Positions 32,946 through 45,772 are shown, counted from the first letter of the stretch. The stretch: 64,000 nt of DNA from Collybia mongolica (GCA_013420905.1 JAAXNY010000004.1:3782001-3846000); one strand, 5' to 3'. Program-made: numbers and translations. Notes: generated by a model from the sequence alone, not told the origin.

Positions 32946-34982
32946 TATATATATATATTCGTCACATATTGTACATTGTAGGTTTAGTAATATAGAAGAG
33001 TTGGACCCTGACCTGTCTAGTTTAGACTGGTATCATCGCGAACACGAGGCTTGCTCTGGTAAGAAGTCTGAGAGGGGAACATCATTGTGATATGTACGGT
33101 GGCGCTTGGGAGCTCACTCATTTCGTTGATATCGCCTTAGAGTACATCAAAATGATATATGGGCTACACCCTGGCAGCTCTCATGCACCCCGATCCCATT
33201 CAATGCATTGGTCAAAGTCTTAAAGTTAACTTAAATTTCATTCTGTTACAAACCTCACTCAAGGCCGCTCCTTTCACCCAATATTTTTTGGGCAAAGTCC
33301 CTTAATTTCGGGCTCTGTCTATTAGCATAAAAAGGGTCCACTCAGGTCTAGCTAACCCAAATCTATGGGAAGATTAAACTGACATCTATCCATATGTCAA
33401 ATCTCAAAGCCATCATCCACAACAGATAATGCTCTGGGCTGGGACTAGGATGCACACAGGACAGGTTTGATCTCCAAAGCCACAGCTTCAGCCCTAGTTC
33501 GTGTTTATTATCGGCTTCTAAAGGAAATATTATTTGACTATATACCCCTTCGCCATCAGGAATAACCTCGACCCCTGTTTCTACGAAGGCTTCTTTGGAT
33601 TGGTGACGCCCTCGATATTGTTCCACTGTCGACTCCGTATTCAAGGCCACAAACGCGCCCTTGACCTTTTGAGAAAGGTGGTTAGAGAGAGCAGGAGTAA
33701 CTCGGAAAAACGCACTAAAACACTTTACTTATGTAATATCGAACCCATTCGACTTCCCGTTCTTCTTTCCATAAGTCTTTAGATATGTTAGGGCCTGAAA
33801 TACTTAGGGGGTAGCGTTGTGCTGGACATGGTGATTTTGTAGGTTGAAGATTTATTTTCGACTAAGAATTCGATCCAGAGACTATCTTGAGTGAATGAGG
33901 CCGCAATTAACGCATATCACGGTGTCATTCGGTAGGTTCGAAGGATGAGGGAGGTGACAGGGTGTAACACTTGAACTGAGATGGATTCGATGATTGGATA
34001 TGAAATCATTGCCTGTAAATATGGTTTGGTCCATTCCAATGCAGGATAAACCTAGTATTGCAACGATTGAACGGGGAGTGGCGTTGAGTGGACAATAAGT
34101 ATCAATTGAATATTTTGGTACTGAATCATTGGCGGTTTCCGACTTTATGAAACACTCAACTCAAAAGCATGACCACAAGTCAATAACCAGATGATTCAAG
34201 GTCAATAAAATTAAGCATTTAAAAACTCACCAAAAACGTTGCCAAGATTAATAATTTAGAGCCGAGGGTCAGCGTGCCAGGTATACGAAGAAGACAATGC
34301 TATGGTGTTAATAGTACACAAGATCTTTGTGAGGGGATACGTATGCCGCGAAGGCCGGCGGATGATTACAACAAGCCTAAAAAACTAGGCAGAACAGAAG
34401 TCTACGACGCGCCAGGCTGCAGTGTTAGAAATAGAGAATAAAAATAGACAAGATACCCAAAGGCCATAGGTTTTAATGTTGTATACTTGAGCTACAAACT
34501 GAACCGATTCATTTTCGCCAAAAAGTGCCGATTCGTTGGTTCGGTGATCTTTTCGTTCAAATCGACAGTAGAATCACCAAACTCAGAGTCCGGGCGGGGT
34601 TTCCGAGAGAAAGGGTGCTTGAAGATGCGGTGTTGGGCGTACGCTAGTACAGGGCTGTTGTATATTTTCAGTAAGACTGTATATGAAAAAATGAGGACGG
34701 AACATACGCTAGAGCCAACGATGCGCCCAGCATGATCTGTGTTGACAGTGGGGGTTTATAACCGTTTAATATTATGTCCTACAAATAGTAATAAGTTTGT
34801 GTATAACGAAAATGAGTAAGGTACCCACTGCTATGTGCGACGAATTTCTATCAAACAAGAAACGAAGACCACGACTCATGCCTGATTGTTTATTGATAAT
34901 GAGGTCGACTCCGAGGAACGTAAGAAAGGTTCCAACGGATGCTGAAGCAAAAAGCTTTCGAGTCCGAGAGACGTTAATTCAA
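32946..34982. other. Intergenic, about 2 kb
   Basis: Begins with a TA microsatellite (about 32944-32958). AT-rich from about 33800 to 34500. No gene, RNA or further inverted repeat recognised. Confidence 0.45.
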
Positions 34983-35736
34983 CTATTGACCTTTGAATCC
35001 TGTAGGTACACTCACGATACCCGCCCTCTGCGTTTTTGGCCACGCAATCGCCAACCCCCCCAAAATCCCAAGAAAAGCAATTATCACCCAATTGACCGCA
35101 AATCCAGAGTCTCCAGAAATAAGAAGGTTCTCCTTGAGGATCATACCCCGCATACCAACCGCCAAACCTCCTGTGATACCGAGCGTAACCAGCCCTCCCA
35201 TCCTCCCGAACTCGAACAGTCCAATGATGAAACCAAGGAAGAAGAATGCGAGAGCGATGGCAGTGAGAATGGTGTCTGGAACGCCGACCTCGTTCACTGA
35301 GTTGATGAAGGCTGCCCACGCTACGTCGATGGGGCATGTGTTAGTGAATAAAGTCGAACGTAGTTGAGAACATGATCGTACAGCAAACGGCTCCAGACAA
35401 GCCTATCCCTACACCCGTCGTAAATCGCCACCCTCTAATACCAGCGAATGCCATAGGTAGGCCGACCAGGAAAGTGAACACAGTCCATATCAGCGCGGCA
35501 ATATTAAAATTAGCGCCGCTTCCATCCGTCGCTGGGCCCTGCGGGATGGGTTGTCTGGTCGCCGGGTCAAACACCTGAAGTTCGCCGGTCGCATTATTAA
35601 GGACAAAGTCGGCGCGACGGACAAGGTCGAGGCGAGGAGTTGACGTGGGGAAGAACGGTGATGCCAGCACGGTCGTGAAGAGGTGAAAGAACAGGATCCA
35701 AAATAGGAGGTGAAGGCGGACAAGGACCGCCATCAC
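34983..35736 (-). CDS. DUF4203 / TMEM198-like multi-pass membrane protein, 230 aa
   Basis: Integral membrane protein of unknown function. Exons 35382-35736 and 34983-35320 are joined by a GTACGA...ACGTAG intron (35321-35381) that restores frame from GIGLSGAVC into SWAAFINSVNEVGV. The N-terminus (VRLHLLFWILFFHLFTTVLAS) is a signal peptide. A short lumenal part (LVRRADFVLNNATGELQVFD) comes before TM segments at IAALIWTVFTFLVGLPMAFAG, TTGVGIGLSGAVC, ILTAIALAFFFLGFIIGLF, GLVTLGITGGLAVGMRGMIL and VNWVIIAFLGILGGLAIAW. The repeated glycine-rich membrane pattern is what I recognise as DUF4203. Two ATGs in tandem (35736, 35733) are both usable. Confidence 0.75.
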
Positions 35737-36513
35737 GATATTCGTGAAGGTTTAAAACGAGTGTGGTAGGGGCGGTAAACGCCCTGCGAAGAAGATGGGC
35801 CTCCTGTAGAGTTTGCGCGTAATATGCTAAGGCGTTTCCTGGACGCGCGGAGCAGTAAATGGGGCGTGGCGAGTGCAAAAAAGCAAGCGGTCGAAAGTAA
35901 AACTGGGAGGGAAAAAGAGCGACGAGAACGAAAGGGTTTGGAGTAGAGAGAACAAAAGACAGCAGTGTAGTATATACAACAGTTGAGAAGCTGGGCTTGT
36001 CCTTGAGCCATGATCCCCCGTCGGTCGCGGTGACAACACAAGTAGTAAATCAGGTACACAACAAGATCTGCTATTTTTGCAATGTCCATACCCACGCGAT
36101 CCAAGGCACGAAAATTTATCTTGCAGACTTGCCTCGGCCTCTGCGAACATTTCTTCAGGAAGAAATATTGAAGTGTGTGGTGGTGGTGAGGAATTCAATA
36201 GGACGACATGACTTAAAAATTTGGAGGGAAACTATCACGCTTTGACATTATGGGCAGCTTCCTGTCAACCGTGTATTCCTGCTATGTTATTCCTGATTCC
36301 TGAGCAGTCACGAAACTAAAATTCGTAAAAACACTTTTAACATATGCTGACAAGGACGGCTTCATTTCTCGGTTGCGGAAATGACGCAGAGCAGGAGGAG
36401 CGGTCATGAATTGAGAAGACATCCGGGCCTCCGCTAGCTGAGCCACTCCAATTACTGCTTTCTAATCCGTAAAGAGCCCAACCAATTACATGGGTACATA
36501 ATGTTCTCTTAAT
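35737..36513. other. Intergenic, about 780 bases
   Basis: Upstream of the DUF4203 gene and downstream of the KDEL receptor stop. No gene recognised. A D-arm-like string near 36430 lacks the rest of a tRNA. Confidence 0.5.
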
Positions 36514-37478
36514 TTATGCAGGAAGCTCGAACTTCTCTCCCTGAAGTACTCTGTGACGCGAGTCAGCGAGTGACGGCAGATACGTAGTCGGGGAACGTAC
36601 TTTGTGAAGTAGACATAGAAGAAATCGAGATACAACCCGGTCTGGACAATGCCCGCTGTTACGGCAATAGGATCGACCACTCCCTCGGTGAAATATCTAT
36701 TAAAAAAATCAGTAACCGACCGGAACTACTATTGATTAGCGCGCACCTGTATATCCAATTAGGGATGTAAAGAGCTCGGTAAATCCCCAAGGCCGCCAAG
36801 TAATGCGTCGTGATAGTCTCCGCCTCTCCAGTGCGCTGAAGCATGAATAATTGTGGCAAAATCGCGACAGACTCCAGGTAGATAGAGAAGGACCAGAAAA
36901 TTTCCGTCAAGTTGAATTTATAATTGAAGATGCAGCCGAGGATGAAGCAAGGGCCAATGAGGTATTCGATGCGGAAAGTGTCGATAGAAGGATCATGGGT
37001 GGGTCTAGGTGGAAATATTGCAAAACTTCGGGTAAATGCTACAGCCGCAAAATATGTGGACTGGGACTGACCGGAAACGGTAGCGCATGAGGTATAGGAT
37101 GTAGCAGCTACTGGCAATGAAGAACAGTTTCATAGTCGAGTTGTAAAATGAAATGAAGCGGAAGAGGAGGTCGGGATAGCGTGTCACGAAGACCGCCACG
37201 TAGAGTGCCTGTGTTTTGAACGAAATTCCTGGAACACAGGACACGTATTAGCCTAAATTCTCAACACCCTCCCAACCCAATTTCCCCGGAGAGCCTTTAC
37301 TGTGCATCGCCCACCATTGAAACTCACCTCGACATGAGCGTGTTGTTTGGATTTTATGCAGCAATATGATTATTGACGCTAAGTGTGACAAGTCACCTGC
37401 GCGCGCAGCCGTTAGCTCGCTTCCATAAACATTCTAAGTGTATGCTCCCGACATACCAAGTAACCGAAACAAATTCAT
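36514..37478 (-). CDS. ERD2: ER lumen protein-retaining receptor (KDEL/HDEL receptor)
   Basis: Seven-helix Golgi receptor that returns HDEL/KDEL proteins to the ER in COPI vesicles. Six exons (37457-37478, 37328-37396, 37228-37072, 37004-36747, 36696-36601, 36550-36514) give 212 residues, the family length. The 22-nt first exon encodes MNLFRLL; an in-frame ATG two codons upstream (37484) is possible. Conserved segments: [98 protein letters not shown] and [14 protein letters not shown]. The C-terminus GEKFELPA fits fungal and animal receptors. All introns are GT...AG, 50-67 nt in most cases (the first two flank a 69-nt exon). No lesions. Confidence 0.97.
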
Positions 37479-38605
37479 GGCCATGTTGGGCGAAACAGCG
37501 GCAGGGGGGGACGAAACAGGTGAAATGGAGAAAAAGGGTTCTGACCAGCTTTCTGAAGTGTCGTTGTCGACGTGTTGTGGATAATGCTGACTAAGCATTC
37601 CCACGAGGTTTTGTGCCAAGTAGAACGCGGTGCATGTCAGATCTCGTTCTGCCCCCTCACCATCAAATACGTCGCTGGCCATTCTCCCCCTCACAGCCTC
37701 AAGGACCGCAAAATTGGGGTGGAAAGTTTAAATCAGGCAAGTACATGCACTTCAATCCCTTTTCTGCCATGATGTCCTAGTAAAAGGGTCGACTTCTTTC
37801 CTACCAATCACCCATTTGGAAAAGCCACCCAGTTTCTCTTCCCTCTTGGTCCTAAACCCCTCCAACGTGTCCATTTTCCCGATGTACCATCACAAGGGCA
37901 ACTATGGTATATCGTAAGGCTGGACAAACATTTAGACTCTATTTCACTATAGGCTGCCATAGCCCCGAGCCCAACGGCCTGGCAGCAAAGGCAGAGTCTC
38001 AAACCAAGGAGTCTCTCGTCTCGTGGCGAGATGGCTCCTTTCGTTTTCCTAGCCGAGCCCGTGCAGAAAAGATCGACTCTGTTTCGGGTGGTCACTAGAT
38101 GTGGTTTACAATTTGAACGATAGAGCTTCACGTGCCCGCTATAAGCGTCCGAGCTCGAGACCTTCGCTCGTGGTGTGTGGTTACGCGCATAAACAGGCTG
38201 GTTCAGGGCCGTTTAGTGGAGGGAACTGGGGGAATTGGATCGGTTCTCCGGGGGTGCTTTGGTTGGGATATGGAGACATGAGATCACATCTATGTCTGCA
38301 TTGCAGCGCTGAGCGTTCCACTTTCTCATCGACTATATTCAATCATATGAAACTAGTACTAACATCCATTTAACCTAGATGAACTATGACGCGTGAAGAG
38401 CTGCGGGAAACGTATCCTCTTCAACACTGAAAGAAGTAGCACACAGAAAGCATGTCGCTGACTCATACATAAATACAGTTTAATAGACAGTGATAATACA
38501 GTTCAGAAAGTCTACATGTTCCAAGTGTGTCGTTTCATCTATGCTTGACTTGTATTGTACACATGGGGGGTTGAAGGGAAAATCCCAACACGGAACACGG
38601 AACAA
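37479..38605. other. Intergenic, about 1.1 kb
   Basis: Contains the KDEL receptor promoter and the 3' flank of the next gene. Short open frames only; none resembles a known family. Confidence 0.45.
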
Positions 38606-39345
38606 CTAATGTCCAGCCATAACAGGGACCATCAACTTTGATGTGTCTGGAGCTCTTGCCGTACTAGCCCGTCGAACCAGGTCTCGAGTCCGTCTCTTTG
38701 AATATACTTCTCGTATTTGAACACTCAGAGCACCAACTGCGTCCGTTTCAGTATCGTTGCTAGAGAACAAGGGCAAGCTAATAGCTGTTATGCAAGCGAT
38801 CAGAGAAACATCGGAAAAGGTGTTGAGTGGGGCCTACTCTTGCCAAGACCTTGTTTGGATTGAATTTTCCACAGCGCTTCGGGCGTGTAACCTTTTGTCC
38901 TTGCAATCTTCACCCCTGGTGATTTCAACGCCAAAGGTAGTCGGTCCTCAAGGTAAAGGGTCACCACATCCCCCGTATCGAAGTCCCCAAACCTATGATA
39001 CACTGAATATATTAATTCAGCAAGTACCATAAGACTTACATCGGCGTATTCCAGTTCCAGAGTGGGTCACCTGGAACAACTGGGTCCGACGATGCAGTCT
39101 TATTTCTGTGTTTTGGGCCTTTGATTGTGAGTGCGACAACACGCTTCAAGATGTTATTGGGCCATTTTTTGGTCTCCTTGAATCCCTCGACAGCATCCAC
39201 TGAAATAGATGATTAGATTTCCAATTTATCTTATCTACATGTCAACATCTGCTCATCTCACCATATATGATGAAGTTCGGTTCATAGACGCTAAAGTGCA
39301 CCTTAGAGAGGCAGGACTGAGCTGGACGGCGTACTCACTCTTCAT
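38606..39345 (-). CDS. Hypothetical protein, short exons (predicted)
   Basis: Not recognised. Well-supported exons, read on the minus strand: about 39050-39200 (AVEGFKETKKWPNNILKRVV, ALTIKGPKHRNKTASSD, GDPLWNWNTPM); then, after a GTAAGT...CATAG intron, FGDFDTGDVVTLYLEDRLPL, KIARTKGYTPEALWKIQSKQ; then, after a GTCTTG...AACAG intron, SLPLFSSNDTETDAV, SVQIREVYSKRRTRDLVRRA and MVPVMAGH before the stop at 38606. Frame is kept across both joins, which is the main support. The 5' end is uncertain: I place the ATG at 39345 in a 7-nt exon, but more upstream coding sequence is possible. Soluble, basic C-terminus, no signal peptide. Confidence 0.45.
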
Positions 39346-40130
39346 CCATCGACATTTCTGTATAGCAATGGTGTTTGAAGGGCCCAAGGACAGATCAATG
39401 GCTGTCTGAGATAGGCAAATGTGGGACACCAAGCAAAGGACATGACAGATATATATACGGTCGTGTGGACGTATTGTTTGGGGGCTATGCAGGAAGTCGC
39501 TTGTTATGTCAAGGTGTTACGAAAGCTGTTGTAAAATAGCAACGAGCGCCAGTGGCGTGCTTTATGCATCTTCTCCGATTGCGGGTTCATGTGACAATGC
39601 GAGTACTTGGAATCATTCAGTATAAGAGTTTCAGGCAGCCCCATGTGGTCGGCAAAGCCCACCTCGCCCGGACACGCAGATGATTCGGCCATTGGCGACG
39701 ATTATGTTCTCCTGCTGATCCTGCGGCGATGGTTCAAGACCCGAGGTTGTGGGCATGTTAATTATTAAGAGGAAGAGACTTGTGATGTCAATGCAGCGAG
39801 AATCTTGGGTAAACAAAGACTCCGTTTTTTGAATTATGGAGTACAAGTCAGCTTGACCTAAGTTTAACAATAAAAAGTTTGACTGGAAGAACAGGTCAGT
39901 GAAAAGGATATCGGACGATTCGGACCGGACCTCTCAACGGTAGTCACTAGTCACTCACGTGCTGCTAACTGGTCGCGTGGCAAAATAGGCCATTATTCTC
40001 AAGTGCCGGAGTGATTCGCAAACTTCGACGTTCTCCACGACAGCGCCTTGCACGCCGCTGGCCCTATTCTCCTTTGGCATTTTGGTCTTTCACCATCCTT
40101 GCAAACCCTTAGGAAAGACTTTTGTTAAAG
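39346..40130. other. Divergent intergenic region upstream of the lectin gene
   Basis: About 780 bases. A 40-codon fragment (MPTTSGLEPSPQDQQ, minus strand from 39756) might be a 5' exon of the 38606-39345 gene, but I could not join it. Otherwise nothing recognised. Confidence 0.4.
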
Positions 40131-41906
40131 ATGCTGGCACGCTTCTCTAGCGCGCTTTCGATATCCGTCATCGTTTCCGGATTCTTGTTCGGACTGGTAC
40201 AGGCGGCTACAGATGACAAAACACGGATAGGAAACGAAACAATTGAAAGGGTGAGCAGTATTCCCTGGATCAAAGTCCTTTATGTGAACGAGGCAAGCTA
40301 CTTGGGAGCTGAGGCCTGACCTATTATTCACCTTTTGATATCACTTTTGTGCTGGCAATCGAATGGAATTCATAATAACAACCCCTGAAACTAAAACTCT
40401 ATTTCCGTCCAGACCGTACAACTCCGCACACATTCTATCTATGCACCATACATCGACCAGGACCTCCACAACAGGTATTGACCATACTATATCCTCGTTC
40501 TTTTCTGACCTGTGCGGCGACGAAAGGTGGTGGGACTTCGGCGCAGATTCATATGTGGTGCGTTTCATCTCGCAGTTACATACAATACCTTTATCTCATG
40601 GTTGGGCCGCAGAACACAAACAAGCATATTCGCTTAACTCAAAATAAGCCCTCCCAAATGGTCAGAATACTGGGTTACCCAATTCATGTACTTGGACGGA
40701 ACAACTGATGTCGCATCAGGGCTGGCTATGGTCTCGTTTAGCCCTTACAGCAAGTAATTTTGTGGTTGAGGTCGAGTTCAAGGTTCGTCGAGTTGGAGTT
40801 CATGGTAATGACATCTCACTCCCCAACTCATAGATTTCTGGAGAATCAAGTCACTTATTTGGGGATGGCATTGGCATCTGGCTTACAAAAGAGCGGGCTC
40901 AGGAGGGACCCGTATTCGGGAATAAAGGTCAAGTCTCTCAAATCATCTCTTCGGGGTATCATACTGATGAGGCTGACCGCCGTAGATAAATTCCAGGGGC
41001 TTGGAATTTTCTTAGACACGTTCGTAGCTCAGATTTTCATCAATCCCAGTGACCTTACTCTTGCTACGACCCCAGATATGCGAACGGCCGCCATACATAC
41101 TCATTCCCGAGAATCAATGCTATGCTTGGTGATGGAAAGACCAGTTATGATGTTGGTAATGACGGGGATGAACAGACCATTGCTGGGTGCTCCGTAGGTG
41201 TCTCACATATTCGCGAAGCTATCCCCTAATTCCGTTCTCCGTTCAGGCCAATTACCGTCGTACAAATGTTGCTACAAAATTAAAGATTACATACGTTAAG
41301 GACAACTTCCTAGATGTGTGTTTATTTTTTTAGTGGTTCATACATAAATTGACTTATCATGAACAGGCCAAAATCCAATACAAAGCATGTACGTTCTTAT
41401 TTTCAACCATATTAAAGGTCAGGCTGACATACCGACGCACCAGGGGACGACTGGTCTGATTGCTTCCACCTCAAAAATATCAGCCTGCCCGTAAATCCTT
41501 ACCTAGGGTTCTCAGCAATGACGGGTGATGTGAGCGACGCCCACGAGTTCGTATACTGCTCCTGTTTTCCGCCGACCTCCCTTAATAACCAATTTCGTCC
41601 TTCAGTATCATTACAGTTTCGACCTCCTCCGCCGTTCTCGCCAAGTCTGACACTCGGAATAAGAAGAAAAAGACGAGCATCTTTACCAAACCAAAGTTGA
41701 TATCCTCGTCGGACAAGGGAACCTGGCTCGGCTTCTTCTTCAAACTGTTCTTATTTGCGGGTGTCTGTGCCGGTGGATTCTACGGCTACAAGGAATATCA
41801 ACGAAGACAAGCCTACGGTGGTGGCGGCAACTTTGGTGGAGTGGGGATGGGACGTGGCGGCGGTGGCTTCGGTCGAGGAATGTATTCGGATAATAAACGA
41901 TACTGA
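40131..41906 (+). CDS. L-type (legume-like) lectin, ER-Golgi cargo receptor (VIP36/ERGIC-53/Emp47 family)
   Basis: Type I membrane lectin that binds high-mannose glycoproteins and cycles in the early secretory pathway. Twelve exons join in frame to 354 residues, one only 22 nt (41367-41388). Signal peptide FSSALSISVIVSGFLFGLVQA. The lectin domain follows: RTHSIYAPYIDQDLHNRWWD, WSRLALTASNFVVEVEFK, GDGIGIWLTKERAQEGPVFG, then the metal/sugar site FLDTYANGRH and SFPRINAMLGDGKTSYD, TGDVSDAHDI. The cysteine pair is present (IAGCS and WSDCFHL). A lysine-rich stalk (NKKKKTSIF) leads to one TM segment (WLGFFFKLFLFAGVCAGGFY), then a cytosolic tail GYKEYQRRQAYGGGG with Gly/Arg repeats ending SDNKRY. The tail lacks a plain KKxx or FF exit/retrieval signal. 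Not obvious as separate open frames because exons are short. Confidence 0.95.
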
Positions 41907-42433
41907 TGTATATGTTAAGTAAAGTGGTGCGATATAACCTATTTTATTTACTTTCCTGCTACTCTGCATGTTCAGGGAAGTGAGGGAGAAACATTGGATC
42001 GTGTTTACATAGAACGACCCCTCGTCCAATGTAATGGTGGTGATACAGGGTACTCTGACAGGTATCTACTTGCAGGGATAATAGAAAGGCTAATGCTACT
42101 GACTACTAATATGTAACTACTAACTACTAATGCTACGTAAAAATGAGGGATAAGATGGTAGAGACTGGAAGAATGTGTGCATTACAGTGCAGACATCCCC
42201 TCCATGAAAATTTACTACAGCTACTGGACACAGTTTAAAGAAACGAGGCGGGGGTAGGTAGGTGGCACAAGGCAAATGTAAAAGACAGGGAATGACTACT
42301 GCTACGTAAGATCCAAATGCAAGAGACGAGGGGAAAGCATGTTTATGAGACAGATATAGCGGGAGACAGAGACGAATGGAGTTGGAGGAAAATGAATTTG
42401 GTATTAACTTCTTTGATGCCTGGATGACCGATT
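41907..42433. other. Convergent 3' region between the lectin and transportin genes
   Basis: About 530 bases between two stop codons facing each other. Contains an imperfect direct repeat of ACTACTAA/CTACTAAT near 42100-42135. No gene. Confidence 0.5.
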
Positions 42434-45400
42434 CTAGACTCCGTACCGCGTCGCTAGGCGCTCCTGAATGGCAGGAGGGAATGTCGCCACTTGGGCAGCC
42501 CACCCAGCAGCATCGTGACCTTTGAAGCCGTGTAGAAGTTGTTGGAACATCTCATTTAGTTCTGGTGACGGCTGGTTCCATCGTACAATGGAATTGCAGA
42601 ACCACAGTAGACTCTGCAATAGTGACGAATTGGTGTCCGTATTCAGGGAAAGATGATATAATGACTGACCTTGGCGATACCAGCTGGATTTGTTTGTACA
42701 AGCGTGCACAGCCCTCGGAATGCGGAGTCCTTTTCCTCATTGTCCCGAATCTCATAAAGGGCTTGACACCAAGCCTGGGCAAACTCAGGAAGGTGAGGGG
42801 CAACAATATTAGGGTGCATCAGCCCGATCCTTCCTATTGAAACTGCAGCATTTTCGTGCAGACTTCGAGGTGCCTTGGGGTGAAGGAGAATAGGAATCAA
42901 CCGTGAAATAAGCGGGTTGACCCATTGTTGGAACTCGGGGTCGTCTGGAATGGACTATGATTAGTATGTAAGCCCCAATCTGGATCGGTTGATGAATCAC
43001 CTCTTCCGTAACGTAACGCCACTTCTCCAACGGACCACGCAGCGTTATTTGAAGCAGAAATGAACTCTACCTTTGGTTCCGGGTCTAACTGTAACGTCAG
43101 CTCTGCCATGATGCCGGGCATGTGGGGCCGCAGTAACACAAAGCAGCCCATTGCCATATCGCCAACAAGCGCATATGCCGATTGTCTAACGGGTGCCTGG
43201 GGGTGTTTAAGGCACACCGTAAGAAGATTCAAGAGGTTCGGTTGGGTGTTCGTGATCAAAGGCTCCAGGGCCATGCCAAGGCCTTGTGTGAGGCCAGACA
43301 GGAGGTCGAGCGCAACAACAAGGAATGATTTGTCGGGCTCGTCGAGTTCGGGGTTTTGCTGGAAAGCTTGATACTGCAGAAGAGCGTTGTGGATAATATT
43401 ATTGCATCGCTCAAACACAGGCCCAGCGTAGGGAAGGAAGGCGGGACCCATTGCGATAGTGACTGACGCAAGGCACTACAACATAATTAGATATGACCTC
43501 ACGATTGTCTAAATAATTTTTCATACCTCGAGCAACGGGATCAAATCTTCATCATCATCCTTAAGCTTTGCCCACCTATTCGTCAAAGGGGGCATGAGAA
43601 TCTCAACATAAGTCGGGTTCTGTAGTGCTCTCCCCACAGCGTCGGCCAGGGTCCCAACAGCATCATAAAGGATGAGCATGTTCTTATGTTGGTAGAGATC
43701 GAAAGCGAACACCAGATTCCGGAGAACAGGTTCGAGGTAAGGAGCGAGCTCGGGACCGGCGTCTTCTTCGAGAGTTGCAAAGGCACTGCATCCTGCTTCT
43801 TGGACTCGCTTGTTGTTATCCAATACCATCCGAAGGAGCTACAAAGAAAATCAACAAACAGACGCGTAAATAGGGCAAAACACGCACGCCTTCCATAGTG
43901 GGAATGAAATACTGGTTTTTATGTTCCTCCGAGATTGGCTGAGTGGTCCAGCTCGCATACCGCCCAAGGGTCCAGCATGTGATGGACCGCACAAGAGGCT
44001 ATTGAAAGGTCAGGACATATAGGACAACAAATTCAAGCAGCTCACCTTAGGGTCATTGAGGGTGTTAATGAGATAGGGGACAAGGGTGGTCAAGTGGGGC
44101 TCGATCGCTTCAATGCAACCTACAGAAAAACACATGTCAAACTATGACATTTAGCGTGACAATAAAAAAAGAACCAACCTTCAGCCATTGCTCCCAAGGC
44201 TAAAATTCCACTTTCCCGTTGCAACCAATCGTTGCTCCACAACTTTTCTTTGAGTGGACCAAGAAGGACATTCAATAAATCTCCGCTAAACCTGACTGCC
44301 AAAACATCGAGGGCGGCTGCAGCGCACTTTCTCAAATTCCACTCCGTCGACATCTCATCCGCGAAATCATCCTCATCTAGCTCAAAATCATCGTCATCCT
44401 CAGAGTCAATTGTCTCTTCACCGTACGCGCCAATGCGTGGCTTCGGTGGCGCAGATGAGTCCCCCCCTTCATTTCCAGTGGCTGCATCGCGTTCCAGCCC
44501 GTGTGATTTGCCACCGTAGTGGCGAGGCTTGATATCCGTCTCTTTATCAGGTACAGCGGCATCTTCGGCGTCACCCTCCAACCATAAAAGGTCGTCCTCT
44601 CCATAAACCATACAATCTAGGAGGACAGGTGCCACCTTTCCTAGTAAAGGGTGCAAATATGCCGCCAGATCGGCATCCTCAGCGAATGTGAGCCAAAATT
44701 CGCATGCTTCAAGGGCAACATTCTCGTTCTTGTCTTTGGTTGAGTAAAGCATGTACTCTGCAACATTGGCCATTTCTGGCATAAGTTTCTCAGGTCGCGC
44801 GGCCAGGAGTAGGACGAGGGCCTGGCAAACGTGCCGGCGGACTGATGGGTCATCATCGGACGCACGCTTGAAAAGGCAAGCAATGAAGTTGTCGATGTGT
44901 ACAAAAAGCGACTGGCAATTGATGGGAACGAAGTAAGAGAGGCATGCTACGGCATGCGAACGCATCTTTGCTGAAGGATGTTCAGATAACAACAAGAATT
45001 TGGGGATCATAAAATCGAGTGGCCGTGCACCGCCAATTTCTACATCCATTTTGCGAGGGTAATCTTCGCAGGCCTTCTCCAGTGCATTGAAAGCAGCCTT
45101 GATAGGATTGTTAAGATTCAGTAAGTCATCCCATGATAGAAAACAACGACGAGTTCGAAATAAAGGCCGATTCGGTCCACTTCTTCCACGAATACCACCC
45201 GCTCGCTCCAGCCCCGCCACAGACTCCTGCATGGCCTGCGCCACCCCGCTCGATACACTGTAGTAATGAACTTACCTCTTGTCTATCTAAATCGGTTGAA
45301 TCCAGCGTGTTTACAAGCTGCTGCAAACACTCGGGCCAGTTTTTGGGCTCTAACACGCCCAAAAAGGCAACGATATCTTGACTAGCGGCATTGCGAATCA

Positions 45401-45772
45401 TGATCGAAGGGTCGTTGAACGCCTGCAACACCGCGCCCTTCACATATTCCGCCACTTCCGGTGGCGATCCAAGGATCAGGCGGGAGTTGTTCTTGAGGAG
45501 ATAGCCCGCTATCGTTCGAATACGATCTTCCTCCCCAGTCATTGAACTGAGGATGTAGGCGAGATATGCAATGTACTCGGGTGCGCGCGTAAATTGATTT
45601 AATTTCTGTGATTTAATTCGAGGAATGAATGAAGGCGGTAGGTAGATAGACTTGGATATCTGAAGCGTACTTGAGTGATAGTGCGCTGCACTGCAGTGTT
45701 CATGTCGGTCGATTCATGAATCGTTTGTAGGATTTCCTGCAAACCAGCAGGCTGGGGAGTCCAGGGAGTCAT
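42434..45772 (-). CDS. Transportin / karyopherin beta-2 (Kap104-type nuclear import receptor)
   Basis: Imports PY-NLS proteins such as hnRNP-type RNA-binding proteins through the nuclear pore; built of HEAT repeats and released by RanGTP. The start is [20 protein letters not shown] at 45772. The next exon holds the importin-beta N-terminal region ([40 protein letters not shown]). The large exon about 44170-45090 contains LACLFK-type HEAT repeats, [20 protein letters not shown] and [19 protein letters not shown]. Then comes the acidic H8-like loop ([18 protein letters not shown]) and the hallmark [19 protein letters not shown]. Further exons: [69 protein letters not shown], and the end [20 protein letters not shown]. 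About 900 residues, complete. The intron near 45090-45290 is long (about 180 nt). Confidence 0.95.

Noticed and set aside
32944..32960. (TA)n run as an origin or promoter
   Set aside because: A plain dinucleotide microsatellite next to the MITE; nothing links it to either function.
36420..36480. tRNA-like string (GGCTCAG-type D arm on the minus strand)
   Set aside because: No T-arm GTTCGA-type sequence, no acceptor pairing at the right distance.
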